DNA of 36,285 nucleotides, taken from positions 1-36,285 of the forward strand of contig NZ_CAXREX010000155.1 in assembly GCF_964229645.1 (NCBI RefSeq). The letters are read 5' to 3'. This document shows, one piece after another, positions 16,334-24,091 of the stretch. Within the stretch, counting starts at the first letter, position 1; each line of letters opens with the position of its first letter. Source of the stretch: Nioella sp964229645. GTDB lineage: Bacteria; Pseudomonadota; Alphaproteobacteria; Rhodobacterales; Rhodobacteraceae. Below the pieces are notes generated by a model. It saw only the letters and a program-made list of their open reading frames with translations. It made no database searches and was not told the origin of the DNA. Made by a program: the position numbers and the translations under genes.

Positions 16334-16699
16334 GGGGCGGCTCGGATTGCTTCGCAGGCCCGGCCCTTAATCCCGCCGCCTGACCCGGTGCAAGCCATCC
16401 GTCGATCACAAACGCGTGCCCGGCCAATGGCACGACACCGACCCGGACATCCACGCGGCACCCACCGCGGTCAAAGGCCCGCGCCGCCTTCTTCTTTGCC
16501 CAAATACCCACTGCCCACAGCAGCCGGACAACGCAACCGCAGATCCCGGCCACCGCGCGATCCACGGTCCCGTGGCAACGCGCGCCGAGGAGTGCTCCCG
16601 CGCAAGCGGGGGTCGACGAGGGGCGCCCCCGGGTCGACGCCGACAGGCGGCGAAACGGCTTTTCGTCTGCTCGCAGGGCCCGCACGCCACCGCCGCCTG
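16334..16699. other. Intergenic region with short repeats and no supported gene
   Basis: Between two minus-strand acetyltransferase genes there is no protein-like frame. The stretch holds several small inverted repeats: 16415-16434 (CGTGCC arms, 8-base loop), 16562-16575 (CCACGG arms, 2-base centre) and 16597-16610 (CCCGC arms). It also has the second copy of the 15-base repeat, and on the minus strand a purine-rich stretch with GGGCAAAGAAGAAGG (16503-16489). I recall similar sequence as common in Rhodobacteraceae spacers but cannot verify it here. It looks like a mosaic of dispersed intergenic elements. Confidence 0.5.
16568..16582. repeat. Copy 2 of a 15-base intergenic repeat
   Basis: This is an exact second copy of the sequence at 10894-10908. 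Its first eight bases overlap the right half of a CCACGG inverted repeat. As with copy 1, it lies downstream of a minus-strand gene within C/G-rich sequence. Confidence 0.6.
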
Positions 16700-17176
16700 T
16701 TAGTCCACCCAGCCTGTGACCGGCCCTTCAACCCCGCGCCAGTCGCCGATGCCCAGCACCCGGTCAGGGTTGGTCGGCGGCGGCATGACCACCCCGTCGA
16801 GCCGGGCAAAGCCGAAACGCCCGTAATAGGGCGCATCGCCCACCAGCAGAACGCGCGGCCAGCCCAGGTCCCAGGCCCTGGCCAGGCTTTCCTGCATCAG
16901 GAGCCCGCCCAGTCCTTCGCCCTGTCGTGTCGGGTGAACGGCAATCGGCCCCAGCAAAAGCGCCCTGTCGCGGCCGACGCGCACCGGCCAGTAGCGAATG
17001 GCACCCGCCAGGATATTATCGGGGTCGCGCGCCTGCATGCAAAGCTCGGCCACGGGCGGGACGCCATCGCGCAGGCGATAGGAAGACAGCGCCTCGCGGC
17101 CCGGGGCAAAGCACAGGTCATAAAGCGCCTCGACCTCCCAGTAATCCTCCGGTTTCTCCTGCCCGACCCTGTACAC
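16700..17176 (-). CDS. GNAT-family N-acetyltransferase (YhbS-like)
   Basis: The 158-residue protein is a clear GNAT member. LLLGPIAVHPTRQGEGLGGLLMQ around residues 74-96 is the beta4 strand and the acetyl-CoA pyrophosphate loop (RQGEGLG). LVGDAPYYGRFGF near 112-124 matches the YhbS subgroup, whose members carry GD-x-x-YY-x-x-FGF. The start is a GTG, the only plausible start upstream of the conserved domain. The substrate is unknown. It is divergent from the flavin reductase gene across 84 bases and is followed by a 366-base non-coding stretch. Confidence 0.85.
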   Translation of the reverse strand: MYRVGQEKPEDYWEVEALYDLCFAPGREALSSYRLRDGVPPVAELCMQARDPDNILAGAIRYWPVRVGRDRALLLGPIAVHPTRQGEGLGGLLMQESLARAWDLGWPRVLLVGDAPYYGRFGFARLDGVVMPPPTNPDRVLGIGDWRGVEGPVTGWVD

Positions 17177-17260
17177 CCGCCTGTCCCGACCGATTTTCCT
17201 CTGGAACCGGCCCTAGCACGGCGCTACCTCCTTGCCAAACGGATCGGAAAGGGACGCGCG

Positions 17261-17869
17261 ATGTTTTATGAACCCAAGGATGGCCACGGCCTGCCTCACA
17301 ACCCGTTCAACGCGCTGATCACGCCGCGCCCCATTGGCTGGATTTCCACCCGCGCTTCCGACGGGTCCGACAACCTTGCCCCCTATTCCTTCTTCAACGG
17401 GGTCGCCTACACGCCGCCGCAGGTCATGTTTTCCTGCACTTCGGGCAAGCATGACCGCGAGGGGGGCGTGAAGGACAGCGTCGCCAATATCATCGAGACC
17501 GGGGTCTTTTGCGTGAACGTCGTGGAATATGCCATGGCCGAGGTCATGAACCAGACCTCCGGTCCCTGGGACAGGGAGGTGGACGAGTTCACGGATGCCG
17601 GAATCGAGAAGGCCGCCTGCACCCTGATCGACTGTCCTCGCGTGGCCACGGCCCCGGCCAATCTCGAATGCCGCCTGACCCAGATCGTGAAGATCGAGGG
17701 CGAGGCCAATACCGTCGTCTTCGGCGAAGTGATCGGCGTCCACATGCGCGACGACTGCCTGGTGGATGGCATCTTCGATGCCCGCACCTTCCAGCCGGTC
17801 GGTCGCATGGGCTACCGCGACTTCACACGCGTGACCGAGCTGTTCACCCTGCGCCGCCCGGGCGAGTAA
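17261..17869 (+). CDS. Flavin reductase-like (FMN-binding split-barrel) protein
   Basis: The 202-residue protein fits the flavin reductase-like domain family (DIM6/NTAB): PFNALITPRPIGWISTRASDG at 14-34 for the FMN-contacting strand-loop, NLAPYSFFNGVAYTPPQVMF, then a conserved C-terminal barrel (EGEANTVVFGEVIGVHM). Such proteins bind FMN and either reduce free flavin for a partner monooxygenase or have unknown redox roles; no partner oxygenase gene is adjacent. AAAGGGA precedes the ATG. Its last 26 bases overlap the end of the convergent LysR regulator gene. Confidence 0.85.
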   Translation: MFYEPKDGHGLPHNPFNALITPRPIGWISTRASDGSDNLAPYSFFNGVAYTPPQVMFSCTSGKHDREGGVKDSVANIIETGVFCVNVVEYAMAEVMNQTSGPWDREVDEFTDAGIEKAACTLIDCPRVATAPANLECRLTQIVKIEGEANTVVFGEVIGVHMRDDCLVDGIFDARTFQPVGRMGYRDFTRVTELFTLRRPGE

Positions 17870-18740
17870 CGCGGGACAGCAGTCCGATCAGCCGCGCAAG
17901 GTCACCCTTGGCACGGGCGGGCCGGTCGAGCACCAGCGCGCGCCCCGTCGGGTGTCGCCTGGACGATAGCGGCACGAGGGTGCCTGCGCTCAGCTGTGCT
18001 TCCAGCAGGAAGCCGTGCCCCATCAGAACACCCGCGCCCGCCTCGGCCTCGGCGACCGCGAGACTGTAGAGCGAGAAACGCGGCGCATCGGACAGGTCCG
18101 GCAGCGTGACGCCCGCGGCATTGGACCAGTCCGGCCAATCGGCGGACCAGCTTTCATCTATCAGCAGGGTTTCGGCCCCGATCCCTCCGGCCGCGCGCAC
18201 CCGGGCCTCGACCACCGGCGCGGCCACGGGAAAGATCTCGTCCTCGGCCAGCACCAGCCCGCCGGGGCATTCTGCCGGATCGCGCGGGAACAGGCTCAGA
18301 TCGAAGAGATCGCGGCGCAGGTTGGGGGCGGTTTCCAGCGCGGTGATCGAAAGCTTCACCCCCGGCATCGCCGCACGGATGGCGGCAAGGCGGGGATAGA
18401 GCCACAGCTGCGCGACGCTTGGCAGCGCGGCGATGGTGAGGGTCGCGCGCGGCTTCATCTCGCGGATCATCCGCGTCGCCTCGCCGAGTCCGTCGAAGGC
18501 CGCCCCCAGAACCGGGGCCACGCGGGCACCGGCTTCGGTCAGGTCCACACCTTGCGCGCGGCGGCGAAAAAGCGGCACGCCAGACCAGGCTTCGACCGCC
18601 TTCACATGTTGGGAAATCGCGCCGGGCGTGACCGAAAGCTCCTCGGCCGCGGCCGCGAAGGAGCCGAGCCGCGCGGCGGCTTCGACCGCGCGCAGGGCAT
18701 TGAGCGCGGGCCCCTTCGGACGTGGTGGTGCGACGGCCAT
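17844..18740 (-). CDS. LysR-family transcriptional regulator, GcvA-like
   Basis: The 298-residue protein has a LysR N-terminal winged helix (ALNALRAVEAAARLGSFAAAAEELSVTPGAISQHVKAVE, residues about 16-54) whose wording is that of the GcvA subgroup. A co-inducer domain follows, with ALPSVAQLWLYPRLA and a MGHGFLLEAQLSAGTLVPL C-terminal strand. The ATG at 18740 is preferred over an upstream TTG at 18770, which would fall inside the predicted operator. It is divergent from the SHMT-like gene with a 100-base gap that contains a 10+10 inverted repeat, the usual LysR arrangement, so that gene is the likely target. The 3' end overlaps the flavin reductase gene tail to tail by 26 bases. Confidence 0.9.
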   Translation of the reverse strand: MAVAPPRPKGPALNALRAVEAAARLGSFAAAAEELSVTPGAISQHVKAVEAWSGVPLFRRRAQGVDLTEAGARVAPVLGAAFDGLGEATRMIREMKPRATLTIAALPSVAQLWLYPRLAAIRAAMPGVKLSITALETAPNLRRDLFDLSLFPRDPAECPGGLVLAEDEIFPVAAPVVEARVRAAGGIGAETLLIDESWSADWPDWSNAAGVTLPDLSDAPRFSLYSLAVAEAEAGAGVLMGHGFLLEAQLSAGTLVPLSSRRHPTGRALVLDRPARAKGDLARLIGLLSRVTRPGGAG

Positions 18741-18753
18741 TCCAGCTACCCCT

Positions 18754-18783
18754 AGATTTTCTAAACTCAATGATAGGAAATCT
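18754..18783. promoter_or_regulatory. Candidate LysR operator in the divergent lysR / SHMT-like promoter region
   Basis: AGATTTTCTA (18754-18763) and TAGGAAATCT (18774-18783) form an inverted repeat with 9 of 10 bases paired and a 10-base centre, so the half-sites are about two helical turns apart. It lies 14 bases from the regulator start and 58 bases before the ATG of the divergent gene. It is also an A/T-rich island in GC-rich DNA. Binding by the adjacent LysR protein is inference. Confidence 0.55.
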
Positions 18784-18840
18784 GGTTTGCCCTGTCACCC
18801 CTGCCCGGCCATGATCGGCGCAAGACACAGGAGAGACCCG

Positions 18841-20157
18841 ATGACCCTGGCCCGCCGCCCCTGGGTGCCCGAAGCCTGCGAGGACCTTGTCCAGCGCATC
18901 GCCGCCCATACCGCCACCGAGGACAGCAGCGCGATCCATGAGCGGATCGAGGCGCTGGCAGAGGCCAACCGCCATATCCACGAACGCGACTGCTTCAACC
19001 TCAACCCCGCGACCAACGTGATGAACCCGCGGGCAGAGGCTCTGCTGGCCAGTGGCATGGGTAGCCGCCCGTCGCTTGGCTATCCGGGCGACAAATACGA
19101 GATGGGGCTGGAGGCAATCGAGGAAATCGAGGTGATCGCGGCGGAACTGGCCGCCGAGGTCTTCAATGCGAAATACGCCGAGATTAGGGTGCCCTCGGGC
19201 GCGCTTGCCAATCTCTACGCCTTCATGGCGACCTGCAAGCCGGGCGACACGATCATCGCCCCGCCTGCCGCCGTGGGCGGCCACGTGACCCATCACGAGG
19301 CCGGCTGCGCGGGGCTCTATGGCTTGCGCATCCTGCCCGCGCCGGTCCATGCCGATGGCTACACGGTTGATGTGGACGGGCTGCGAAAGCTGGCGCTGGC
19401 GGAAAACCCCGCGCTCATCACGCTTGGCGCGAGCCTCAATCTCTTCGAACATCCGGTGGCCGAGGTCCGCAAGGTGGCCGACGAAGTTGGGGCAAAGCTC
19501 CTTTTCGACGCGGCGCATCAATGCGGGATCATCGCGGGCAAGGCCTGGAAGGACCCGCTGGCCGAAGGCGCGCACCTGATGACCATGTCGACCTACAAGA
19601 GCCTCGGCGGCCCGGCGGGCGGGCTGATCGTGACGAACGAGGCAGACCTGGCCGAACGGCTCGACCATATCGCCTTTCCCGGCATGACCGCGAATTTCGA
19701 CGTGGCGAAATCGGCGGCGCTGGCGGTGACCATGCTCGACTGGCGCGATCATGGCCGCGCCTACGCAGCCGAGATGATCCGCATGGCCAAGGCCTTGGCC
19801 GAGGCGCTGGCAGATGAGGGCCTTCCGGTCTTCAAGGGGGCTGGCGGCTATACCATGTCGCACCAGTTCGCCATCGAGGCCAAGGGCTTCGGCGGCGGTC
19901 AGGCGGCCTCCAAGACATTGCGCCAGGCGGGGTTCCTGGCCTGCGGGATCGGTCTGCCCATCGACCCGGTGGAGGGCGATCTGAACGGCTTGCGCATCGG
20001 CACGCCGGAGCTGGTTCGGTGGGGTATGACGGCAGAGGACGCGCCGCGCCTGGCAAGCCTCCTCGCGCAAGGGCTGCGCGCCAATGACCCCGCCACGCTG
20101 GCGGGCGAGGTCGCGGACTGGCGGCAAAGCTTCGACCGGCTCCATTTCGTGAATTGA
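18841..20157 (+). CDS. SHMT-fold PLP enzyme without the folate and catalytic residues of SHMT
   Basis: The 438-residue protein aligns through its length with serine hydroxymethyltransferase (GlyA fold). It keeps the PLP lysine Lys253 in MSTYKSLGGPAGG, the Asp of LLFDAAHQCG and the carboxylate-binding arginine of NGLRIGTPEL. The residues that make SHMT a folate enzyme differ. Using E. coli numbering and an alignment made by eye, Tyr55, Glu57 and Tyr65 read Pro, Leu and Glu around GYPGDKYE (80-87); His126 reads Val in AVGGHVTH; His228 before the lysine is Tyr; and Arg235 is Ala. It should bind PLP and an amino acid but probably does not transfer one-carbon units to folate. An aldolase, racemase, decarboxylase or transaldolase role is possible. 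AGGAGAG precedes the ATG, and a divergent LysR gene is the likely regulator. Confidence 0.75.
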   Translation: MTLARRPWVPEACEDLVQRIAAHTATEDSSAIHERIEALAEANRHIHERDCFNLNPATNVMNPRAEALLASGMGSRPSLGYPGDKYEMGLEAIEEIEVIAAELAAEVFNAKYAEIRVPSGALANLYAFMATCKPGDTIIAPPAAVGGHVTHHEAGCAGLYGLRILPAPVHADGYTVDVDGLRKLALAENPALITLGASLNLFEHPVAEVRKVADEVGAKLLFDAAHQCGIIAGKAWKDPLAEGAHLMTMSTYKSLGGPAGGLIVTNEADLAERLDHIAFPGMTANFDVAKSAALAVTMLDWRDHGRAYAAEMIRMAKALAEALADEGLPVFKGAGGYTMSHQFAIEAKGFGGGQAASKTLRQAGFLACGIGLPIDPVEGDLNGLRIGTPELVRWGMTAEDAPRLASLLAQGLRANDPATLAGEVADWRQSFDRLHFVN

Positions 20158-20213
20158 GCCCCCCGGCGCTGGCCGTTAGGCTACCGTGCGAAACGGCCAG
20201 CATGGGGACGGAT

Positions 20214-21083
20214 ATGGACACGGTGATCGGGGTAATCGGCGGCTCGGGCGTCTACGAGATCGAGGGGCTTGAGGGCGCGGAATGGGTGACGGCGGACAGC
20301 AGTTTCGGCACGCCCTCCGACCAGGTGCTGGTCGGCCACCTCGATGGCGTCAAGATGGTCTTCCTGCCCCGTCACGGGCGCGGCCATGTCCACACCCCGA
20401 CAACGGTGCCCTACCGCGCCAATATCGACGCGCTGAAGCGGCTTGGCGTGACCGATGTCATCAGCGTGTCCGCCTGCGGATCGTTCCGCGAAGAAATGGC
20501 ACCGGGCGATTTCGTGGTGGTCGACCAGTTCATCGACCGCACCTTCGCGCGCGAAAAGAGCTTCTTCGGCCCGGGTCTGGTCGGGCACGTCAGCGTCGCC
20601 CATCCCACCTGCCCGCGCCTGTCTGCGGCCTGCGTGGCGGCTGCGCGGGATTCGGGCATCACCGTGCATGACGGGGGCACTTACCTGGCAATGGAAGGCC
20701 CGCAGTTTTCCAGCCTCGCTGAATCGCGGATGTATCGCGAAAGCTGGGGCTGCGACGTGATCGGCATGACCAACATGCCCGAGGCGAAACTGGCCCGCGA
20801 GGCGGAGCTTTGCTACGCCTCCGTCGCCATGATCACCGACTATGACAGCTGGCACCCCGATCATGGCGAGGTCGATATTGCCCAGATCATCGCCACGCTG
20901 ACGGGCAATGCCGGCAAGGCCAAGGCCTTGGTGAGCCGCCTGCCCACTCTTCTTGGCAAGGATCGCCCCCCCTGCCCGCATGGCTGCGACAGGGCGCTGG
21001 AATACGCGATCCTGACCGCGCCGGACAAGCGCGACCCGGCGATGGTGAAAAAGCTATCGGCCGTTGCGGGGCGCGTGCTGTGA
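20214..21083 (+). CDS. mtnP: S-methyl-5'-thioadenosine phosphorylase
   Basis: MtnP splits methylthioadenosine, a by-product of polyamine and homoserine-lactone synthesis, into adenine and 5-methylthioribose-1-phosphate. The 289-residue chain has the phosphorylase family motifs: IGVIGGSGVYEIEGL at the N-terminus for phosphate, RHGRGHVHTPTTVPYRANI, and the substrate region GGTYLAMEGPQFSSLAESRMYR followed by GMTNMPEAKLAREAELCYA and ITDYDSW. The last is characteristic of MTA rather than general purine nucleoside phosphorylases. An ATG four codons upstream (20202) is also possible; the one chosen gives MDTVIGVIGG. It is followed by a 4-base stop-start overlap with the exporter gene, and apt lies 1.5 kb downstream. 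Confidence 0.93.
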   Translation: MDTVIGVIGGSGVYEIEGLEGAEWVTADSSFGTPSDQVLVGHLDGVKMVFLPRHGRGHVHTPTTVPYRANIDALKRLGVTDVISVSACGSFREEMAPGDFVVVDQFIDRTFAREKSFFGPGLVGHVSVAHPTCPRLSAACVAAARDSGITVHDGGTYLAMEGPQFSSLAESRMYRESWGCDVIGMTNMPEAKLAREAELCYASVAMITDYDSWHPDHGEVDIAQIIATLTGNAGKAKALVSRLPTLLGKDRPPCPHGCDRALEYAILTAPDKRDPAMVKKLSAVAGRVL

Positions 21084-21709
21084 GCGTCGATCTGTGGCTC
21101 GCCTTCGTCGCTGCCTCCACCGCGCTTCTGATCATTCCCGGCCCCACGGTGCTGCTGGTGCTGTCCTACGCGCTAAGCCAGGGGCGCAAGGTGGCCGTGG
21201 CCTCTGCCGCGGGCGTCGCGCTTGGCGATTTCATCGCCATGACCGCGTCGCTCCTGGGGCTGGGGGCGCTTGTGCTGGCCTCGGCGACGCTCTTTACGGC
21301 GCTGAAATGGGTGGGGGCGGTCTATCTCGTCTGGCTGGGGATCAAGCTGATCCGCTCGGCCGGGGGGGCGACCCTGACGGAGCTGCCGGAAACGCACCGG
21401 ATCACGCCCGCGCGGATCTTTGGCCATAACGCGGCGGTGACCGCGCTCAATCCGAAATCCATCGCCTTCTTCATCGCCTTCGTGCCGCAGTTCCTGCGCC
21501 CCGAGGCCCCGCTTGGCCCGCAATTCGCGATCCTGGTGGCGACTTTCGTGAGCCTCGCCGCGATGAACGCGCTGGCCTACGCGCTGCTGGCCGACCGCCT
21601 GCGCGCGCGGATCGCGCGGCCCGGCGTCATCGCCTGGCTGACACGGGCGGGCGGTGCGACGCTGGTGACCATGGGTCTCTTGACCGCCAGCCTGCGCCGC
21701 GCAGTCTGA
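21080..21709 (+). CDS. LysE/RhtB-family amino acid exporter
   Basis: The 209-residue membrane protein has about six hydrophobic segments and the LysE/RhtB signature IIPGPTVLLVLSYALSQGR near 18-36, where the PGP motif follows the first helix; NPKSIAFFIAFVPQF near 124-138 is the second conserved block. Members export amino acids such as homoserine, threonine, leucine or basic amino acids, or homoserine lactones; which one cannot be told from sequence. It starts with GTG overlapping the mtnP stop (GTGA), so the two are translationally coupled. Since MTA is a by-product of acyl-homoserine-lactone synthesis, a shared need is conceivable, but this is speculative. Confidence 0.9.
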   Translation: MSVDLWLAFVAASTALLIIPGPTVLLVLSYALSQGRKVAVASAAGVALGDFIAMTASLLGLGALVLASATLFTALKWVGAVYLVWLGIKLIRSAGGATLTELPETHRITPARIFGHNAAVTALNPKSIAFFIAFVPQFLRPEAPLGPQFAILVATFVSLAAMNALAYALLADRLRARIARPGVIAWLTRAGGATLVTMGLLTASLRRAV

Positions 21710-21794
21710 GACCCGAGTCCTCGCTGCAACAGGCGGCGCGCCTGCGTTGCCCCTGCGCTTGCCGCATGGCGCCGCTTGGGGCACATCTTTGACC

Positions 21795-22469
21795 ATGATC
21801 ACGATCCTGCGGCCTGCGCTTCTCTCCTGTCTCCTGATCCTGCCCACCCTGTCCTGGGCGCAGGAATTCGTGACCGTGCCGCGCCGCCTGTCGGACGAGG
21901 CCTTCTACCGGCTGGTGGCCTGCGCCGCGCCGCCGGGGGGAGAGTGCCGCAAGCCGCTGATCCGCTGGTCGGACCAGAGGGCCGTGTCGCTGACCGTGGG
22001 TGTGGTGCAGATCGACGACCACTTCCCCAATTACAAGCTCGACCTCGTGGAGGCTGCCATCGACCGCGCCATTGCCGAGATCAACGCCTCGGGGGCCTAC
22101 CTGGTGCTGGAGCGCAGCTACGAACCCGACCCCGATATCGCGATTTACCTGCTGGACACGCCGCAGGGGGGCATTATCGAGGGCACCGGGAACCGTGAGC
22201 TGGATGGCTCGGAACTCGCCGTGGGGCGGGTGGCGATCCGCTCGCTCGGGGCCGATATCCAGGAAGCGGCGATCGCGCTGTCGCGCGACATCAACCGGCG
22301 CGAGATTTCATCGGTGGTGCTGGAAGAACTGGTGCAGGCGCTTGGGCTGGCGACAGACATCCAGTCGCCGGCCTATCCCGACTCGATCTTCAACGAGAAC
22401 TCGAACGCGGTCGTGTGGCTGCGTGGACAGGACGCCGAGGCGCTGCGGCGACATTATCCACGCCTGTGA
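21795..22469 (+). CDS. Secreted DUF2927-domain protein
   Basis: The 224-residue protein starts with a signal peptide (MITILRPALLSCLLILPTLSWAQ, cleavage probably after WA). The rest fits DUF2927, common in Rhodobacteraceae: RKPLIRWSDQRAVSLTVGV, a middle domain with DPDIAIYLLDTP, and the typical end VVLEELVQALGLATDIQSP, then SIFNENSN, then an LRRHYPRL tail. The family looks like a degenerate secreted metallopeptidase fold (its E-E-x-x-Q-x-L-G-L replaces a zinc H-E-x-x-H), but no activity is known. It lies between the exporter gene and apt, on the same strand. Confidence 0.8.
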   Translation: MITILRPALLSCLLILPTLSWAQEFVTVPRRLSDEAFYRLVACAAPPGGECRKPLIRWSDQRAVSLTVGVVQIDDHFPNYKLDLVEAAIDRAIAEINASGAYLVLERSYEPDPDIAIYLLDTPQGGIIEGTGNRELDGSELAVGRVAIRSLGADIQEAAIALSRDINRREISSVVLEELVQALGLATDIQSPAYPDSIFNENSNAVVWLRGQDAEALRRHYPRL

Positions 22470-22548
22470 CGCAGTTTTGGGCTGCACCGGCCCGCGTCAG
22501 GCGCTATGCATGGCCCCCGGATACACCTGCCACGGAAAGGCCCGAGCG

Positions 22549-23088
22549 ATGCTGCAGAAAAAGGCGGTCGCGGACTATATCCGCACGATCCCCGACTTCC
22601 CCCATGAAGGCATCATGTTTCGCGATGTGACGACGCTGTTCCTGGATGCGCGCGGCTTCCGGCTGGCCATCGACCAGCTGCTGGCCCCCTTCGTCGGCCA
22701 GCGCATCGACAAGGTGGCGGGGCTGGAGGCAAGGGGCTTCATCCTGGGCGGCGCGGTGGCGCACCAGTTGTCGGTCGGCTTCGTGCCGATCCGCAAGAAG
22801 GGCAAGCTGCCGGGCAAGACGATCCAGCAGGACTACACGCTGGAATATGCCTCGGCCACGGTCGAGATCCATGACGACTGTCTGCAACCGGGCGAAAAGG
22901 TGCTGCTGGTCGATGACCTTCTGGCCACCGGCGGCACCGCCGAGGCGGGGATCCGCCTGATCGAACGGCTTGGCGCGCAGGTCGTGGGCACCGCTTTCGT
23001 GGTGGACCTGCCCGACCTGGGCGGGCGCAAGCGGCTGGAGGCCATGGGCCAGGCCGTGCATTGCCTGTGTGAATTCGAAGGCGACTAG
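22549..23088 (+). CDS. apt: Adenine phosphoribosyltransferase
   Basis: Apt joins adenine to PRPP to give AMP, salvaging the adenine released by MtnP. The 179-residue protein has the family opening (VADYIRTIPDFPHEGIMFRDVTTLF), the EARGFILGGAVA block, the flexible region RKKGKLPGKT and the PRPP-binding VLLVDDLLATGGTAEAG at about 124-140. GGAAAGG lies upstream of the ATG at good spacing. It is on the strand of mtnP and separated from it by the exporter and DUF2927 genes. Its stop lies only seven bases from the stop of the convergent YoaP-like gene, with no room for a terminator between them. Confidence 0.96.
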   Translation: MLQKKAVADYIRTIPDFPHEGIMFRDVTTLFLDARGFRLAIDQLLAPFVGQRIDKVAGLEARGFILGGAVAHQLSVGFVPIRKKGKLPGKTIQQDYTLEYASATVEIHDDCLQPGEKVLLVDDLLATGGTAEAGIRLIERLGAQVVGTAFVVDLPDLGGRKRLEAMGQAVHCLCEFEGD

Positions 23089-23095
23089 GCGGAAG

Positions 23096-23872
23096 TCACA
23101 AGCCTGATCGGCGGCGGATGTCGTGCCAGACCTGCATGGTCGAGCCGCGTCCGCAGTCGATCACCTCGCCCTCCAGCACCACCGCGAAGAGGGCTTTCGG
23201 CGTCACCAGACTCTCGCGTGTGATGTCGGCGCTGTGCAACGGCTCCAGCCGCGCCTCCAGCCCGGCCTCGCGCGCCATGTCCACGAGGTCATAGCCCCGG
23301 CGCAACTGCTGGTCGCAATGGCCCACGGTCTGCACCACCAGCCCGCTGCCTAGCCGTTCGGCCCGCGCGTGCCAGTCCTGCGGCAGGCCCGGCAGCGCCA
23401 GCGGCCCCTGCACGACCTTGGCCCACAGGGCGATGCCCCCGGCGGTTTCATCGATCACCCGGTACCCCTGGGCGAAGAGGCCGCGCCGCGTTTCGGGATC
23501 GGCCGGTGCCGAGAGCGGCAACAGAACGGCGGCAAAGTCGTAATATCGCGCCCAGGTTTCGGCCGATTGCAGAAGCGAGCCTGCGCCCTCGGACCAGTCG
23601 ACCCGGGATTTCACGCAGAGGCTTTGCACCACGATGCAGCCTGCCCCGCCAATGAGCGGTTTCCACGACACGCGCCCCGGGGCGAATTCGACGAAGCCCT
23701 TGAGCGGCGGGCGCAGCATCCGCACCTGGAAGCCTTCCTCGAAGCGATCGAGAAGCCAGTCCCGCCGGGTTGGGCCATCCTGCCGGCCAATCCCCATCTC
23801 GAGGCTCAGGAACCCTGTCCTGTCCAGGTTCGGAGGGGAAACCGTGATCACGTTTACAGGCACCCGAGCCAT
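23096..23872 (-). CDS. Conserved hypothetical protein, probably GNAT-like plus thioredoxin-like (YoaP-type)
   Basis: The 258-residue protein has no motif I can assign with certainty. The N-terminal part (NVITVSPPNLDRTGFLSLEMGI, then KGFVEFAPGRVSWKPLIGGAGCIVVQSLCV) looks like an acetyltransferase-type sheet of the YoaP family. The C-terminal part (SGLVVQTVGHCDQQLRRGYDLVDMA, then ESLVTPKALFAVVLEGEVIDC) looks like a small thioredoxin fold without the CxxC pair. YoaP proteins combine a GNAT domain with such a tail. Key acetyl-CoA residues are not visible, so activity is doubtful. AAGGA is upstream of the ATG. It is monocistronic in view, convergent with apt. Confidence 0.55.
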   Translation of the reverse strand: MARVPVNVITVSPPNLDRTGFLSLEMGIGRQDGPTRRDWLLDRFEEGFQVRMLRPPLKGFVEFAPGRVSWKPLIGGAGCIVVQSLCVKSRVDWSEGAGSLLQSAETWARYYDFAAVLLPLSAPADPETRRGLFAQGYRVIDETAGGIALWAKVVQGPLALPGLPQDWHARAERLGSGLVVQTVGHCDQQLRRGYDLVDMAREAGLEARLEPLHSADITRESLVTPKALFAVVLEGEVIDCGRGSTMQVWHDIRRRSGL

Positions 23873-24091
23873 AGGATCGCATCCTTCATCCGCCGCGCCA
23901 CCTTGCCCCCAAGATAGCCTTGGCGCGCGAAAGCCTCCTTGATCTGCCGCAAATAGAAATCGCGGCTGTGTTTACGCTCTCTTAACGAGAGCCGGGCTAA
24001 GCATGAGTCGTTCGTCACTCGCGAACATGTTGCTTGCAAGACCAAGACCCCACAGGCGCCCCGTCACCCCCGGCGGGGCGCCGACCCGTTT
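23873..24091. other. Intergenic region with one hairpin
   Basis: This 219-base gap between two minus-strand genes holds a hairpin at 23976-23992 (GCTCTC arms, 5-base loop TTAAC). A 63-codon frame here starts only at TTG, with no ribosome site, and overlaps the next gene; I do not call it. Nothing else is supported. Confidence 0.4.

Noticed and set aside
23854..24045. 63-codon frame upstream of the YoaP-like gene
   Set aside because: It can start only at TTG without a ribosome site and overlaps the next gene; there is no family match.
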